64,000 nt of DNA from assembly GCA_963675135.1 (NCBI GenBank), contig OY776131.1, positions 33,317,381-33,381,380 on the forward strand, read 5' to 3'. Positions 1 through 10,717 of this stretch are shown in pieces. The notes below the pieces were generated by a model, which worked only from the letters and a program-made list of their open reading frames with translations, made no database searches and was not told the DNA's origin. The DNA is from Galeopsis tetrahit. Lineage: Eukaryota; Streptophyta; Magnoliopsida; Lamiales; Lamiaceae. A program made the position numbers and the translations under genes. Numbering within the stretch: position 1 is the stretch's first letter; every line of letters starts with the position of its first letter.

Positions 1-1602
1 GGAAAACCCATGATCAATAAAATGGGGAATATATACGCCCATTGCCCCTAGGAAGCTGGTACTCTTAAGAAAAGCTTCCAACCATTCTCGATGCAAGGTA
101 CCCAGAAACTTCTGCCCCGCCGCAGAGATAAAGAGAGAATCGATACACAGCTTCATCCCGGCCAGAGGAAGATCAATCTCTAAGCGCTGAATCCCCCTAT
201 CTTTCTCTACAAGTTGAGTTTTAAGTGAAGAGACCTCCTCCAAAAGCTTCGTCCTTTCAGCCTGAACCGCCTTCCGCTCCTGGTTGGCTTCCCGTAGCTC
301 CGCCTCAAGTATTTCTTTCTTTACTTTCTCCAGTTCCACTTGGCTCTGGAGATCCTCTTGAAGCTGAAGGGATTGGAGGGCCCGTTCGGATACGTGGGAA
401 TACAGGAGGCCAAACTACACAAGGAATAATATAAAGAAGTAAGATATTTGTGTTATTTCTCATTAGCCATAAAGAATAACATCTATATTAGGAGTTTACC
501 TGAGAGAAACTGTGAGCTGCATGCACGATCCGCTCTTCTGAGGATAAGGCATTGAGGGCCTTCGTGGCAGGAGTAGGAGTGTGACGATCTATAAAGGCTG
601 TAAATTGATCAACATTGATGTCGCCAGGGATATCCAGAGTAACATTGGCTGAAGAAGGCAAGGAGGACTTAGTTTTGGATTTCTTCTTCTTGGAAGCATC
701 AGAGGCAGGGGGCATGGAGGAAAGCATGGCTTTCTCAGTGGAAGATCAAGTACGCTTGGCAACCGACCCGGTGGAGGGTTTCACCGGGGAGGGAGGAATA
801 GGAGCTTTCATAGAGCTTTCGGGAGCCGGAGATTTGGCTACCATGGAAAGAGGAGCAGCATCGCGAGAAATCTGGGTTAACCAACTCATAGCTGCAAAGA
901 AAAAACATAAAGGATATTAACAACTATAGCAGTGTCAATCTCGAGGACGATGACAAGAGAAAAGAAATGATATTACCATCATCTGGACCTAGAGGGTAAT
1001 CAGTGCGGCCGAAACCGAAATGGGATAAGGCCCTAGGGTTCTTACATATGCCCATCACATCAAAATACCCGTGGGCAAGCACGTTATCATTCAAATGATT
1101 CATTACATCCAAATTAAGAGAGGAACAAACAGAGAGAGGAGGATGAGGCACCCTAGGGTTCTCGTAAATCCATTTTTCATGAGGAAACTCCCAAGGAGAA
1201 GGATTGGTAACAAAGAAGTAGTAATCCTTCCAGTCCTGGACCCCTTCATGGAGCTTCTCCATGAACTTCCCAGTCCTGGAAGGACGACCGCAGGTATAGA
1301 AAAACCCGTCCGCAAATTTGCACATATATTGAGTTAGGAAAAGTTGGGCCGAGGGCTCGCCACCATTCCCCTTGACCAAGATATAGAAACCCAACATTGC
1401 GTGAATGGCGTTTGGGGTAAATTGATTGAGGGGTATGCGAAGATAAGTGGAAATTTCGGAAAGGTATGGGTTGACCGGGAAGCGGAGGCCTGCCTTCAGT
1501 TGGGCCTCCCAAAAGGCTAGAGTGTTGGGACCAGGAAAGTTGGGGCGTTCTTTTCGATGAGCAGCCCTAACTGTGTAATCTGCTGGGAAAATCCCCGAAC
1601 TA
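1..1602 (-). pseudogene. Gypsy-type transposon N-terminal protein (PF04195-like), 3 exons, partial
   Basis: Minus-strand coding sequence that runs off the left edge. Three open blocks fit a spliced gene: 1602-977, 891-500 and 414-<1. The introns (976-892 and 499-415, both 85 nt) have GT donors and AG acceptors on the minus strand and keep the frame. The first block has the aromatic-rich pattern (WKDYYFF, WEFPHEKW) of the plant 'putative gypsy type transposon' domain. The second is a Pro/Ser/Lys-rich linker. The third is a long coiled coil rich in Glu, Leu and Gln that continues past the edge. One in-frame TGA at 748-746 breaks the linker, in a context that fits CGA decayed to TGA. Upstream coding ends abruptly at a run of A (plus-strand T, 1604-1613), so the 5' end is lost. 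Family assignment is from recognised pattern; the intron model is inferred. Confidence 0.75.
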
Positions 1603-1603
1603 A

Positions 1604-1930
1604 TTTTTTTTTTAAATTGTTATTAATTTCACACATTTCATTATTTGATCTTGTACTTTTATGACTATCAAAGATACACATTTTGGTTATTAGTCTTGCA
1701 CTTTTATAATCTATATAAACGAGTGTTAAAATATTTATTAGGTGCGAAAATAAAAAAAGCAGGTGATAAAATTAAATTCAAAATTTGATGTAACGAGTGT
1801 TAACATATTTATTAGGTGCGAAAATAAAAAAAACAGGTGATAAAATTAAATTCAAAATTTGATGTAGGTGAGATTCGAACACGTGACATTGTGGTAAAAA
1901 GTTTAAGGAGCGACCACTAGGCTATAACAT
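1604..1930 (-). repeat. tRNA-derived SINE-like relic
   Basis: On the minus strand there is an RNA polymerase III type head: an A-box-like TAGCCTAGTGG at 1924-1914 and a B-box GTTCGAATC at 1880-1872, about 33 nt apart. Downstream the element would end in the A-run at 1613-1604, exactly where the upstream gypsy-type coding sequence is cut off. The body contains a 74-bp tandem duplication. No clear target duplication was found, so the outer limits are inferred. Confidence 0.45.
1718..1865. repeat. 74-bp tandem duplication (2 copies)
   Basis: Units 1718-1791 and 1792-1865 are nearly identical; they differ at only a few positions, for example GTTAAAATA against GTTAACATA. The duplication lies inside the SINE-like body. 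Confidence 0.85.
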
Positions 1931-1989
1931 TTAGAATTTAAATATGCGCGCAATATTATATGTATGCGCATGTGACCGGCTACAAGTGG

Positions 1990-2014
1990 ACTCAAGTACA
2001 CCGTGTACTTGAGT
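1990..2014. repeat. Imperfect palindrome, MITE-end-like
   Basis: ACTCAAGTACACC followed by its near reverse complement. The same sequence forms the right end of the element at 12166-12745, so this looks like one stranded end of that family. Confidence 0.5.
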
Positions 2015-2029
2015 ACGCCCTACCCTTGT

Positions 2030-2960
2030 TTTATATACATAATACACTACTCCTATAATATAGAATCCTCTTATATACTAATAGGGAGTTTAAATTGATG
2101 ATGTGTCATCTTGGGGTTAATTTGACTTATGTGTCATTTTGTGGTTAATTTGGCTTATGTGTCATAATTTAAGGAGGTAGTTAATTTTAAAAAGTATGAT
2201 GTGTAATTAAGTTATTGATTGAATAAGATATGATCCATAAACTATTTCAAAATATTATTGTTGCGTCAAAAAATAACGAGTAGGGATACCAAATCTCCCG
2301 CTCAAGTCAGAATCTTTCTTAGGAGAATTAAGGAGGAATTTCCCTGTAATTCAAGGGAAATTCTCGCAAGTATCGTGGAGTTTTCTGTATCTTCAGTGTG
2401 TATTTCGTATATTTCTTATCAAGAATGTTAATAATGTGTATTCTGAATGTAAAACGTAGTCAACAAAGTAAAACAAACCTCTTTTTTATACCTGACCCAT
2501 TTTCGCGGAAGAGTGGGAGAATCCTTCTCCCACCTCTTTCTCAACTTCCCCTTTAAGACTCGGTCTTTTGGGGGACTTCTTTCGTGCCTTCTGATTACTT
2601 CCTTTTGGGCTACCTCAATCAAGACTGGATCCTCCAATTCCCTTTCTTGGGCTGAAAACACTTAACCCTAGAATACTTGGGCTAAAGATGCGGGCCCCGG
2701 CCAAAAGTGTGCACTAGAGATATGGGCCAAAAGCCCCGTTAGGCCCATTTCTCTCTTTGTATTAAGGGGTGTATTAATCTCTTTCACCAACCTATCACTT
2801 ATGATAAGTCGGGTTTAATTCATTCGATATCCACGTGTCATTATCTCCGGGAACGACATATTTTGGCCGCATTAATTATATTCATATTGACTATTGAATT
2901 TTCTTCCTAATTAATTAATTATTTATTTATTTATTTAAGGTGTTGTGGTTGATATGAAAT
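2030..2960. repeat. Dispersed AT-rich repeat, copy 1, interrupted
   Basis: 2030-2250 and 2880-2960 match segments at 5655-5966 and 6606-6720: a block with ACTACTCCTATAATATA, then GATGATGTGTCAT and repeated TGGCTTATGTGTCA, then a TTATTTATTTATTTAAGG stretch. The start (TATATACTAATAGGGAG) resembles 5' ends of non-autonomous Helitrons, but I found no convincing 3' hairpin plus CTRR, so the class is uncertain. The copy is split by about 600 bp of unrelated sequence (2259-2858). Confidence 0.5.
2259..2858. mobile_element. Candidate solo LTR inside dispersed repeat
   Basis: This 600-bp segment is absent from the other copies of the surrounding repeat, so it is an insertion. It begins TGTTGCG and ends ACGACA (TG...CA). 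The flanks (ATTAT against TATTT) do not form a clean 5-bp target duplication, so the LTR call is tentative. It contains no usable reading frame. Confidence 0.4.
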
Positions 2961-3414
2961 GTTGATTTTTTTAGAGTTTATTGACATTAAGAGCTAAAAT
3001 CCATACTCCTACAACAATTAAAACCAAAAAATTCTAGTAAAGCAATTAAAGCCAAAACTGTGTTTAATATACCTAGTATGCCATTCACTAATTAAATTAA
3101 AATAGTAATTACATATTAATATATTTTACCTCCATCCCTCATTAATGGCGGAACATTTAATGGAATTATAATTTCCAAAAATTCAAGATGTTTTATTCAG
3201 GATTAAATGCGATTTCATCAATCTTCCCATTCCTATCAATCCCACGATCCGAAATAGAAATTGCACTCCCAAAAAAATTTCGATGTAATTTATTCAATCA
3301 ATTGATTCATCGTTCGAATTAGCATCATTTTCATCGAATATCCTTAGTGATTATGCATCTAAACCACGCATTCAATTTTCCCCTCATCTCTGTATTCACC
3401 AAACAATCTAAATC
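2961..3414. other. Non-coding AT-rich DNA
   Basis: No reading frame or structured repeat was recognised. It leads into the chimeric segment that starts at 3415 and may supply its 5' leader. Confidence 0.4.
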
Positions 3415-3541
3415 ATGGATTACGTTGTGATTCTCAAAATTGATTTCGATGGCCAAAGTAAAATGATGCGAGTCAATCAAGGTTCATCATTCCATGATAT
3501 TATTGCAGAAATTACTGGAACTTGGTCCAATCTATTTTCAG
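3415..3541 (+). CDS. Short exon-like ORF before the E2 fragment
   Basis: Starts at an ATG in good context (ATCATGG) and reads 42 codons (begins MDYVVILKID) to a plausible donor, AG|GTAATT, at 3541/3542. The beta-strand-like start and basic patch recall PB1-like heads of MULE proteins, but this is weak. Splicing it directly to the E2 fragment at 3871 would put the join out of frame, so no simple two-exon gene works. Probably part of a captured-fragment assembly rather than a functional gene. Confidence 0.3.
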
Positions 3542-3870
3542 GTAATTTCTCAGCATTATATTCTGTTGGTTTTTGTATTTTTCTACTACGAAATTGTTAT
3601 TCTTTCTCAGTGCGTAATGTTACTATTTGTGTCAAATTGTGAAATTGAGATTATTTCTCTCTCGAAATTGAGATACCACTTTTTGCAGAATGTTTTCGGT
3701 TTCAAAATTGAGGATTTTTTCTTTTGTCATCTAAATGAATTGAGACTCTTTCTCAGCTGTTTTGGAATTTTTACAAGTATTGCATAATATTTACTATTTT
3801 GAAATTTAGATTTTTTTTTTTCAGTTGAATGATGAAAATAACTTTTGACGCAAATGGTATAAACTTGCAG

Positions 3871-3945
3871 GTATTGCTGTCAATCTATCCACTCTTAACT
3901 GATCCAAAATCGGGTGACCCTTTGTTTCCTGAAATCGCACATATG
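3871..3945 (+). pseudogene. Captured ubiquitin-conjugating enzyme (E2) exon fragment
   Basis: Directly after an intron-acceptor-like TTGCAG at 3865-3870, 25 codons read VLLSIYPLLTDPKSGDPLF and then PEIAHM. This matches the plant UBC8/UBC10 E2 segment that follows the catalytic cysteine, where the family has LLTDPNPDDPL and PEIAHM. The catalytic Cys and the rest of the UBC fold are absent. After the second Met the sequence leaves the E2 family and continues as an unrelated open frame to 4056. An ATG at 3829 is in frame and would read straight through. The preserved intron edge points to genomic-DNA capture by a transposon. Confidence 0.75.
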
Positions 3946-4254
3946 ATGTTGTTGGGTTTTGTTGATAACGAAGCATGCAATTTTCGTTGCATATGTAAAC
4001 CCAATGTATTAGAAACTGATTGTAGGGTATATCCTCACTTTTGGTGGATTCATTAATGTGAATTCCTTTGTTTAATTCGATTTATAGAATTGTTTTTGTC
4101 AAATTTATTCACAGTTCTTACTCTTCTGAATTTTCTTCTTAATGAACATTTCTCTCCACCCCTATAAGATATTTATTCGTCTTTCTCTTCTTAATCTGCA
4201 AGAATTGATTTATTTCGTGTGCTTTACATATTATCTTTGTTTATGCCATTACAA

Positions 4255-4460
4255 TATGCAATGTTATGCAATTATACTTAAGTGTTATGCAATTTTACTT
4301 TAGTGTTATGCAATTATACTTAAGTGTTACGAGTAAATGCAGAAGTATATAGTTAAATGTTATGCAAATTTGGTGTTGTTATATGCAATTAATTAGGTGT
4401 TATTTAATTATACTTAAGTGTTATGCAATTTTTGTGTTGTTATATGCAATTAGAATCTGC
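4255..4460. repeat. AT-rich minisatellite, ~21-bp unit
   Basis: Degenerate tandem copies of GTTATGCAATTATACTTAA, with some units shortened or broken by insertions. Confidence 0.75.
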
Positions 4461-5044
4461 AATTTCCATATTGCTTTATGCAATTATAAAATTACGAGTA
4501 AATAATATTTGCTAATAAATGCAAATATATATTAAGATAGGTGCATACAAAACGCATCTAAAATATTTTATAAATTAATAAATATAAAAGTTACAATTGC
4601 ATATATTATAAATATATATATATATTCAAATAAAACCAAATATAATTACATACGAGACACGCATCTAAGAATGTTTTATAAATTATAAAAATTATATGAG
4701 ACGTATCTAGGCAGGTTTAGTTTTAAAATGGAGGGAATTTATTATGATTTTGATTTTCAAATATTAAATATGTTGACTTAAATTTGTTTGAATTGAATGC
4801 TAGACAAGTTTTTGAAAACGTCATGGTTAAGAAAAGTAATTGTCTTGAAATGCGGTAAATTAATGCTGATCAGGAATTTAAAATTTCAATTAATTTGACT
4901 AATTCTGAATTTTCAACTACAATGAATGCAAAGGGTATTTATGTCCACCAGATTTCGAATTTTGCTCTAATTGCTTTACCATATTTTAATTGTATTAATT
5001 ATCCTAAACTTTTAGTGAAGTGTCTTTGGGTGTAACTCCCCCAA
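4461..5044. other. Non-coding AT-rich DNA
   Basis: Very AT-rich, with no reading frame or recognised element. It ends where the 926-bp tandem duplication begins. Confidence 0.4.
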
Positions 5045-5376
5045 TTTTTTATTATATTAATATTGACTAATTAAATTAATTTTTATTTTATTTACTTAAT
5101 TTTATTGTAGTATTCATATTATTCTTTAGCTTTGTTTATTTTTAAATGATTTAATGTACTTTTGAGTAAAATACAATCTAAAATGTATTTTGATTGGTGT
5201 GTACAATTCTTTATTACATTTTATTTTATAATTACTTTTATCTTATATTTCAATTAAATTTTTTATGTAATTGTTTTTAATTTATAAGTTTAATGTATTT
5301 AAAAAATAGAGCTCGAAAATATATATGTAAAACTTATTATATAATTTTATACATATTTATTATATAAATAGTTATA

Positions 5377-5637
5377 CTCCCTCCGTCCAATTTTATTATT
5401 CTAACTTTCCATACCCTCTTTGGAAACAATACTATTCCTACTATTTTATCTCCACCTTCCTACCATCACTTATTTACTCATTTTGTCATTCACTTTATTC
5501 ATAAACAATCATTTATTTACAAATGGACCCCACAATACCCCATCATACCCTCAACTTATCTACTTTATGAATAAACTAATCAATATTCATTAAAACCCGT
5601 GTCCGTAGAAGTGGGGATAATAAAATTGGACGGGGGG
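5377..5637. mobile_element. Stowaway MITE (copy A)
   Basis: Left end CTCCCTCCGTCC after a TA at 5375-5376; right end is its inverted counterpart, followed by TA at 5638-5639. TIR and TA duplication are those of Tc1/mariner-derived Stowaway elements. Non-coding. Confidence 0.85.
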
Positions 5638-6302
5638 TATTATTTTACAAGATTAACAAATATGTTTTATATACATAATATACTACTCCTATAATATAGA
5701 ATCCCGGGAGTTTAAATTGATGATGTGTCATTTTGTGGTTAATTTGACTTATGTGTCATTTTATGGTTAATTTGGCTTATGTGTCATAATATATGGAGGT
5801 AGTTAATTTTAAAAATTATGATGTGTAATTAAGTTATTGATTGAGTAAGATATGATCCATAAACTATTTATGATATTATATTCCTATTAACTATAGAATT
5901 TTCTTCCTAATTAGTTAATTAATAATTTATTTATTTATTTAAGGTGTTGTGGTTGATATGAAATGTAAATTTTTTTATTATATTAATATTGACTAATTAA
6001 ATTAATTTTTATTTTATTTACTTAATTTTATTGTAGTATTCATATTATTCTTTAGCTTTGTTTATTTTTAAATGATTTAATGTACTTTTGAGTAAAATAC
6101 AATTTAAAAAGTATTTTTATTGGTGTGTACAATTTTTTATTAAATTTTATTTTATAATTACTTTTATCTTATATCTCAATTAAAAAAAATTTGTAATTAT
6201 TTTAAATTTATAAGTTTAATTTATTTAAAAAATAGAGCTCGAAAATATATATGTAAAACTTATTATATAATTGTATACATATTTATTATATAAATAGTTA
6301 TA

Positions 6303-6592
6303 CTCCCTCCGTCCAATTTTATTATTCTCACTTTCCTTTTTGGTTGTTCAATTTTATTATGCTCATACCCTTTTTGGAAACAATACTATTCATACTACTT
6401 TATCTTCACCCTCCTACCATCACTTATTTACCCACTTTGTCATTCACTTTATTCATAAACAATCATTTATTTATAAATGGACCCCACAATACCCATCATA
6501 CCCTCAACTTATCTACTTTATGAATAAACTAATCAATATTCATTAAAACTCGTGCCTAGAGAAGTGAACATAATAAAATTGGACGGAGGGAG
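6303..6592. mobile_element. Stowaway MITE (copy B)
   Basis: CTCCCTCCGTCCAATTTTAT at the left is mirrored at the right by the reverse complement ending GGACGGAGGGAG. TA is present on both sides (6301-6302 and 6593-6594). 290 bp. It is the duplicate of the copy at 5377. Confidence 0.9.
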
Positions 6593-6735
6593 TATTATTT
6601 TACAAGATTAACAAATTTGTTTTATATACATAATACACTACTCCTATAATATAAAATCCCCTTATATACTAATAAGGAGTTTAAATTGATGATGTGTCAT
6701 CTTGTGGTTAATTTGGCTTATGTGGCTTATGTGTC

Positions 6736-6953
6736 GATTTGACCTACAATTTAGTAGTAGGGAGTTGATGGAGTCGTGACTGACTTATTCCATCTGCCTA
6801 CTACTAAATTGTAGGTCAATTTCGAGTCAGATGGAATAAGTCAGTCACGACTCCATCAACTCCCTACTACTAAATTGTAGGTCAAATCGAGTCTGATGGA
6901 ATAAGTCACACACGACTCCATCAACTCCCTACTATTAAATTGTAGGTCAAATC
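6736..6953. repeat. Perfect 61-bp inverted repeat plus extra direct copy
   Basis: 6736-6796 and 6828-6888 are exact reverse complements over 61 bp around a 31-bp loop. The loop itself carries part of the arm (ACTACTAAATTGTAGGTCAA). A third, slightly diverged copy in the orientation of the right arm occupies 6894-6953. Transcription through it would give a long, perfectly paired RNA hairpin. It sits against the 5' LTR remnant. Confidence 0.95.
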
Positions 6954-6959
6954 AAAATC

Positions 6960-7119
6960 CGGAACACGTCGTTGAGACCCCGGTATCACATATGTTTAGA
7001 GAGAGTAATCAAGAGATCAACGAGAGTTGTAACTCAAATTTTAAATAAAAATTTGTTTACCTTATTTTTATCACCTCCTTTTATACATATTTGAAGGTGT
7101 TTAAATTTATTGGTTAACA
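6960..7119 (+). mobile_element. 5' LTR remnant (U5 end) of gag-only gypsy element
   Basis: Diverged but recognisable counterpart of the ends of the LTRs at 11015-11972 and 46585-47553. All share a GAGAG...GTTGTAAC block, an AAATAAA-TTGTTTACC block, and a TTAACA or TTTACA terminus. Here the end is GGTTAACA at 7119, followed by the primer-binding position at 7120 onward (TTTGGCACGCCCGATGGA). The U3 part is missing, replaced by the hairpin. Confidence 0.55.
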
Positions 7120-7187
7120 AATTTGGCACGCCCGATGGACTATCTCTACCTCTCATCTCTACTCTTCAAACAAATCAAGTCACGACG

Positions 7188-10100
7188 ATGGAGCCAATCA
7201 AGATTAAGATCAAGAGATGCATTTCATCTGGATCAGCTAGCGTCGACTTTGAAGACGTTAACTTAGTCACAAGAAGTATGTCAAGAAGCTCGAAGTCATC
7301 TTTTTCCTCAGAGAAGGCTACTGCAGAGGGTCCACCACCTAACACTGCGAATGAGGAGAACAATCGAGCATGTTCCCCTACTCGTTCCACAACGAGCTCA
7401 TCAGATTCAAGCACAGCTTCAGCAATGGCGACAGACACTACGACATTTGAGGAGCAATTAGCAAACTTAACTCGAGCTATAGAAGGACTCACGAAACATG
7501 TTCAAGAACATGATGCTCGGATTGCTAAGCTGATGAGCAATGCAGACAAAGGAAAGCAAGTCGAAGGACATGAAGCTGAGACGTCTGGTGAACGTCAGTC
7601 AATGGAAATTGACTAAACTCTTAAGGAGTTACAAGTATCTCCCGATGGTTTGGTGCCTGTTGACCGACTAAAAGAAATTATACTTGGGGCGATCAAGGAT
7701 AAGTTCGAAGAAAATCCTAAGCCTTCATTCACCTACAACAAGCCTTACGCGAAGATGATTGACAATTTGAAGATGCCAACTAGTTATCAACCTTCAAAGT
7801 TGCAGCAGTTCGATGGCAAGGGTAATCCAAAGCAACATATCGCTCACTTCGTGGAGACTTGCAATAATGTTGGCACTTACGGAGATCATTTGGTGAAACA
7901 ATTTGTGCGCTCTTTAAAGGGCAATGCATTCAATTGGTATATCGATTTGGAGGCCAGTTCGATAGATAGTTGGGAGCAAATGGAGCAGGAATTTCTCAAC
8001 CGATTTTACAGCACTCGAAGAACGGTTAACATGATTGAATTGACGAACACTCGTCAATCAAAGGAAGAGTCGGTGATCGGTTACATAAATCGATGGAGAA
8101 ATTTAAGTTTGAAGTGTAAGGATAGATTGACCGAAGCTTCGACAATCGAGATGTGCATCCAAGGAATGCAATGAGGTCTTCGGTACATTGACTTGAACGA
8201 AATTTAGGCAATAAGTTTTGACTAACTACTTCCCCTCAAGCATAAGGGTTCGTAGTAGTAATGGAAGTATTCGACCAAGTAGTATCGACCTAGGAGGTGG
8301 GTTTGTGGAATGGATCCCTAGAGTTTTGTGTCATCATAACTAATGTAGCTACGGTTTCGGGTTTTTGAATTTCTAAAATAAAGCTAGATTACTACCACAC
8401 TTCAAAAGATTAAATCAAACACCAACCTAGAAACTAACAAGTAATTTAAACTACTACAAGTAAGCAAATGACCAATAAGAGAAATTACCACAACTTAAGA
8501 AGGTGAATTACTATCAAAGCAAGAAATTAACAATTAAAACAAAGAACAACTACGAATATAATTCGAAGAAGTGCAAGGGTGAGACAATGCTTCGGGTGTT
8601 CTCCACCTAGTGAAATTAAGAGGAATTACTTTTACTTTGTTAATGCTTCAATTAAGTTTTGCTAAGAGCACCTAAATTTTAGGATGACAACCATTTTCCT
8701 TCGGGTAATATAACCTTAATTCTAAGGTGTTCCCAAACCCGGTAATAAGGTTTTCTTCCTAATCCTCACCAACTACTCAAACAACCATTCAAGTAATTAA
8801 TGTCCTTTAATGGGGTTCTAATACGATTAACTCTCTCTCGACGAATTAAAAGTATAACTAACACATTTGAATACCAACAACTCACACCATAAATATAGAC
8901 ATGTCCATGTAACTCTCGTCTACGCTAAACATGCATCTAAATATGGATTAATAGAAGTTAACATACAAAGTACCAACATTACCCAATAAAAGAAGCTATA
9001 GATCTAATATCAACCATAACAAAGCTCAAACAATTCCAAACTTAATATTCACATTGTTTTAGAACACCCAAAGCATAAATAAACTTAGTTCATGGTGTTT
9101 GAGGAAACACCCATGGCTAAAACACCAAAATAAATAGAAATAAATAAGAAATTTATCAAACAAAGCTTAAATAAAAGAAAAATATCACCTTGAGAGTCTT
9201 GTAATTTCTCTATTCTTATATGAAAATAAAATACTCAAATGATTCTAAACTAAGAAAGCATAAAAATGAAGAGTGTGTTTGAGGAGATAATTTCTCTATT
9301 TCTCACATGTTGGAGGAAAATGAACTAGGGCTTGAGTGTGTAGAAGTGAGGCAAAACCTCCTCAACAATCTGATTTGGGATGTATTTAAAGCTTCCAAAA
9401 GTGTGTGAGATGAAATTGACGAGTAGGTCTTTGAAGTTCTTCAAAATTCGCAAAAATCCCCGAAATTGTAAGTTGACTCAGTCAACCGAGTGACTCCAAA
9501 CGACCGGCCGAGTGAAATTGGAAATCAGAACCAAACTGGGTTCTAGATCCCAAACGGGTGTCAGTGTGGGCTCACTCGACCGTCAGTGTGAAATCAATTC
9601 ACTCGAAACCTTCTGTAACTCGACTCCACTCGGCCGCCAGTGTGGGCTCACTCGACCGTCAGTGTGGTTTCTGCTCCTTGGACTTTTTCTTCTATTTTTC
9701 TTGGCTTTCCTTGCTCGTCCTTCAACCGAACTTCACTTCCCATGCGCCAATGCTCGATTTTCCTCTAAAATTGACTACTTCACCTTGTTTCCTACACTTT
9801 GAACACATTTCTTGACAACAAGGTTAGTAGCACAATTTCTATCAATTACAACCAAAATCACATCAAAATGCTACAATAATATAGCAAAAATGCGCACAAA
9901 TTCGAGCAATCTCACGCCCAATCATACATCCTTCAAGCATTTCGACCAAGATCATTCGAGGATTTGGCTACTAAGGCTCATGACATGGAGTTGAGCATGT
10001 CTACAAGTGGATTTGAAGCGCCGCCATCTCAAGAGTGGGGGCAAAGGAAAATAAGTTTGAAGGATTTGCAACGAAAACAATATCCATTTCTAGACTCAGA

Positions 10101-10449
10101 CATCCCCAAAATGTTAGATGACCTAATCAAGAATGATCTCATCGAACTGCCACAAATGAAACGACCCGGCGAGGCTGGGCGAACGGATGACCATAAACAT
10201 TGAAAGTACCATCGATTGGTAGGACATCCAATCCAAGACTGTTTTATACTTAAAGAGAAAATTATGCAGCTAGCCAAAGAGGGGAAGATCTTGCTAGAAA
10301 AGAGTGAAACAACAATGAACCACATCACTATATGTGAAGACAATCAAATGAAGGAATTTTACACAAGTGACCCCTACAAATTGATTTCTGAAGACGGCGT
10401 ATACATTGGTCCCATGAACGAGAAATTATTGAAACACTACTACACATAA
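7188..10449 (+). pseudogene. Gypsy gag (Retrotrans_gag), interrupted by an insertion
   Basis: Nucleocapsid precursor of an LTR retrotransposon. The first part, 7188-8174, has a Ser/Thr-rich acidic N-terminus, then a gag core (QFDGKGNPKQHIAHFVETC, NAFNWYIDL, EFLNRFYSTRRT). An in-frame TAA lies at 7614-7616 and a TGA closes it at 8172-8174. About 1.7 kb of unrelated DNA follows. Gag resumes near 9934 (RPRSFEDLATKAHDMELS) and runs to 10449, with a zinc-knuckle-like HRLVGHPIQDC stretch whose leading residue is lost to a TGA at 10201-10203. No protease, integrase or reverse transcriptase follows before the 3' LTR. The element is therefore gag-only (TR-GAG-like) and non-autonomous. Confidence 0.8.
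8213..9930 (-). mobile_element. Foreign insertion in gag, LTR-like non-coding sequence
   Basis: Splits the gag frame. It has no coding potential. It carries a GC-rich patch (9480-9670) with repeated CTCGACCGTCAGTGTG and GGCCGAGTG-type motifs, flanked by AT-rich sequence. The layout resembles 39300-40075 and parts of the 1.5-kb array. Athila-group LTRs have comparable internal GC-rich patches, so a decayed LTR in minus orientation is a possibility. Ends and target duplication are not resolved. Confidence 0.4.
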
Positions 10450-10461
10450 AGAAAATAAGTA

Positions 10462-10717
10462 TGCTCCATGATGCACGAGCCTAAACTGCTTATTGCTCCA
10501 TGATGTACGAGCCTAAACTGCTTATTGTTCCATAATGCACGAGCCTAAACTGCTTGGTGCTCCATGATGCACGAGTCTAAACTGCTTGGTGATCCATGAT
10601 GCACGAGCCTAAACTGCATATTGCTCCATAAACGCACGAGCCTAAACTGCTTGGTGCTCCATGATGCATGAGCCTAAACTGCTAATTACTCCTGGTCCAC
10701 ACGAGTCTAAACTGTGT
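10462..10717 (+). repeat. 32-bp minisatellite, 8 units
   Basis: Eight head-to-tail units of TGCTCCATGATGCACGAGCC followed by TAAACTGCTTAT or ...TTGG. Period is exactly 32 for most units; the sixth has one extra base and the last is diverged. Lies between gag and the 3' LTR of the element. Confidence 0.95.

Larger units (their letters stand above)
5045..6725. repeat. Tandem segmental duplication, ~926-bp period
   Basis: The segment starting at 5045 (TTTTTTATTATATTAATATT) recurs at 5971 and runs in parallel to about 6725. Each copy holds one Stowaway MITE at the same relative place followed by the dispersed repeat also seen at 2030. The copies differ by small indels and substitutions, so the duplication is not very recent. 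The second copy is broken at about 6735 by the hairpin. Confidence 0.8.

Noticed and set aside
1865..1930. tRNA gene on the minus strand
   Set aside because: Box motifs only, no cloverleaf I could pair.
9512..9815. ORFs in the insertion within gag
   Set aside because: Low-complexity frames in an LTR-like non-coding patch, overlapping each other in different registers.
10462..10717. CRISPR-like array
   Set aside because: Units are contiguous without spacers and lie in a plant retrotransposon; it is a minisatellite.
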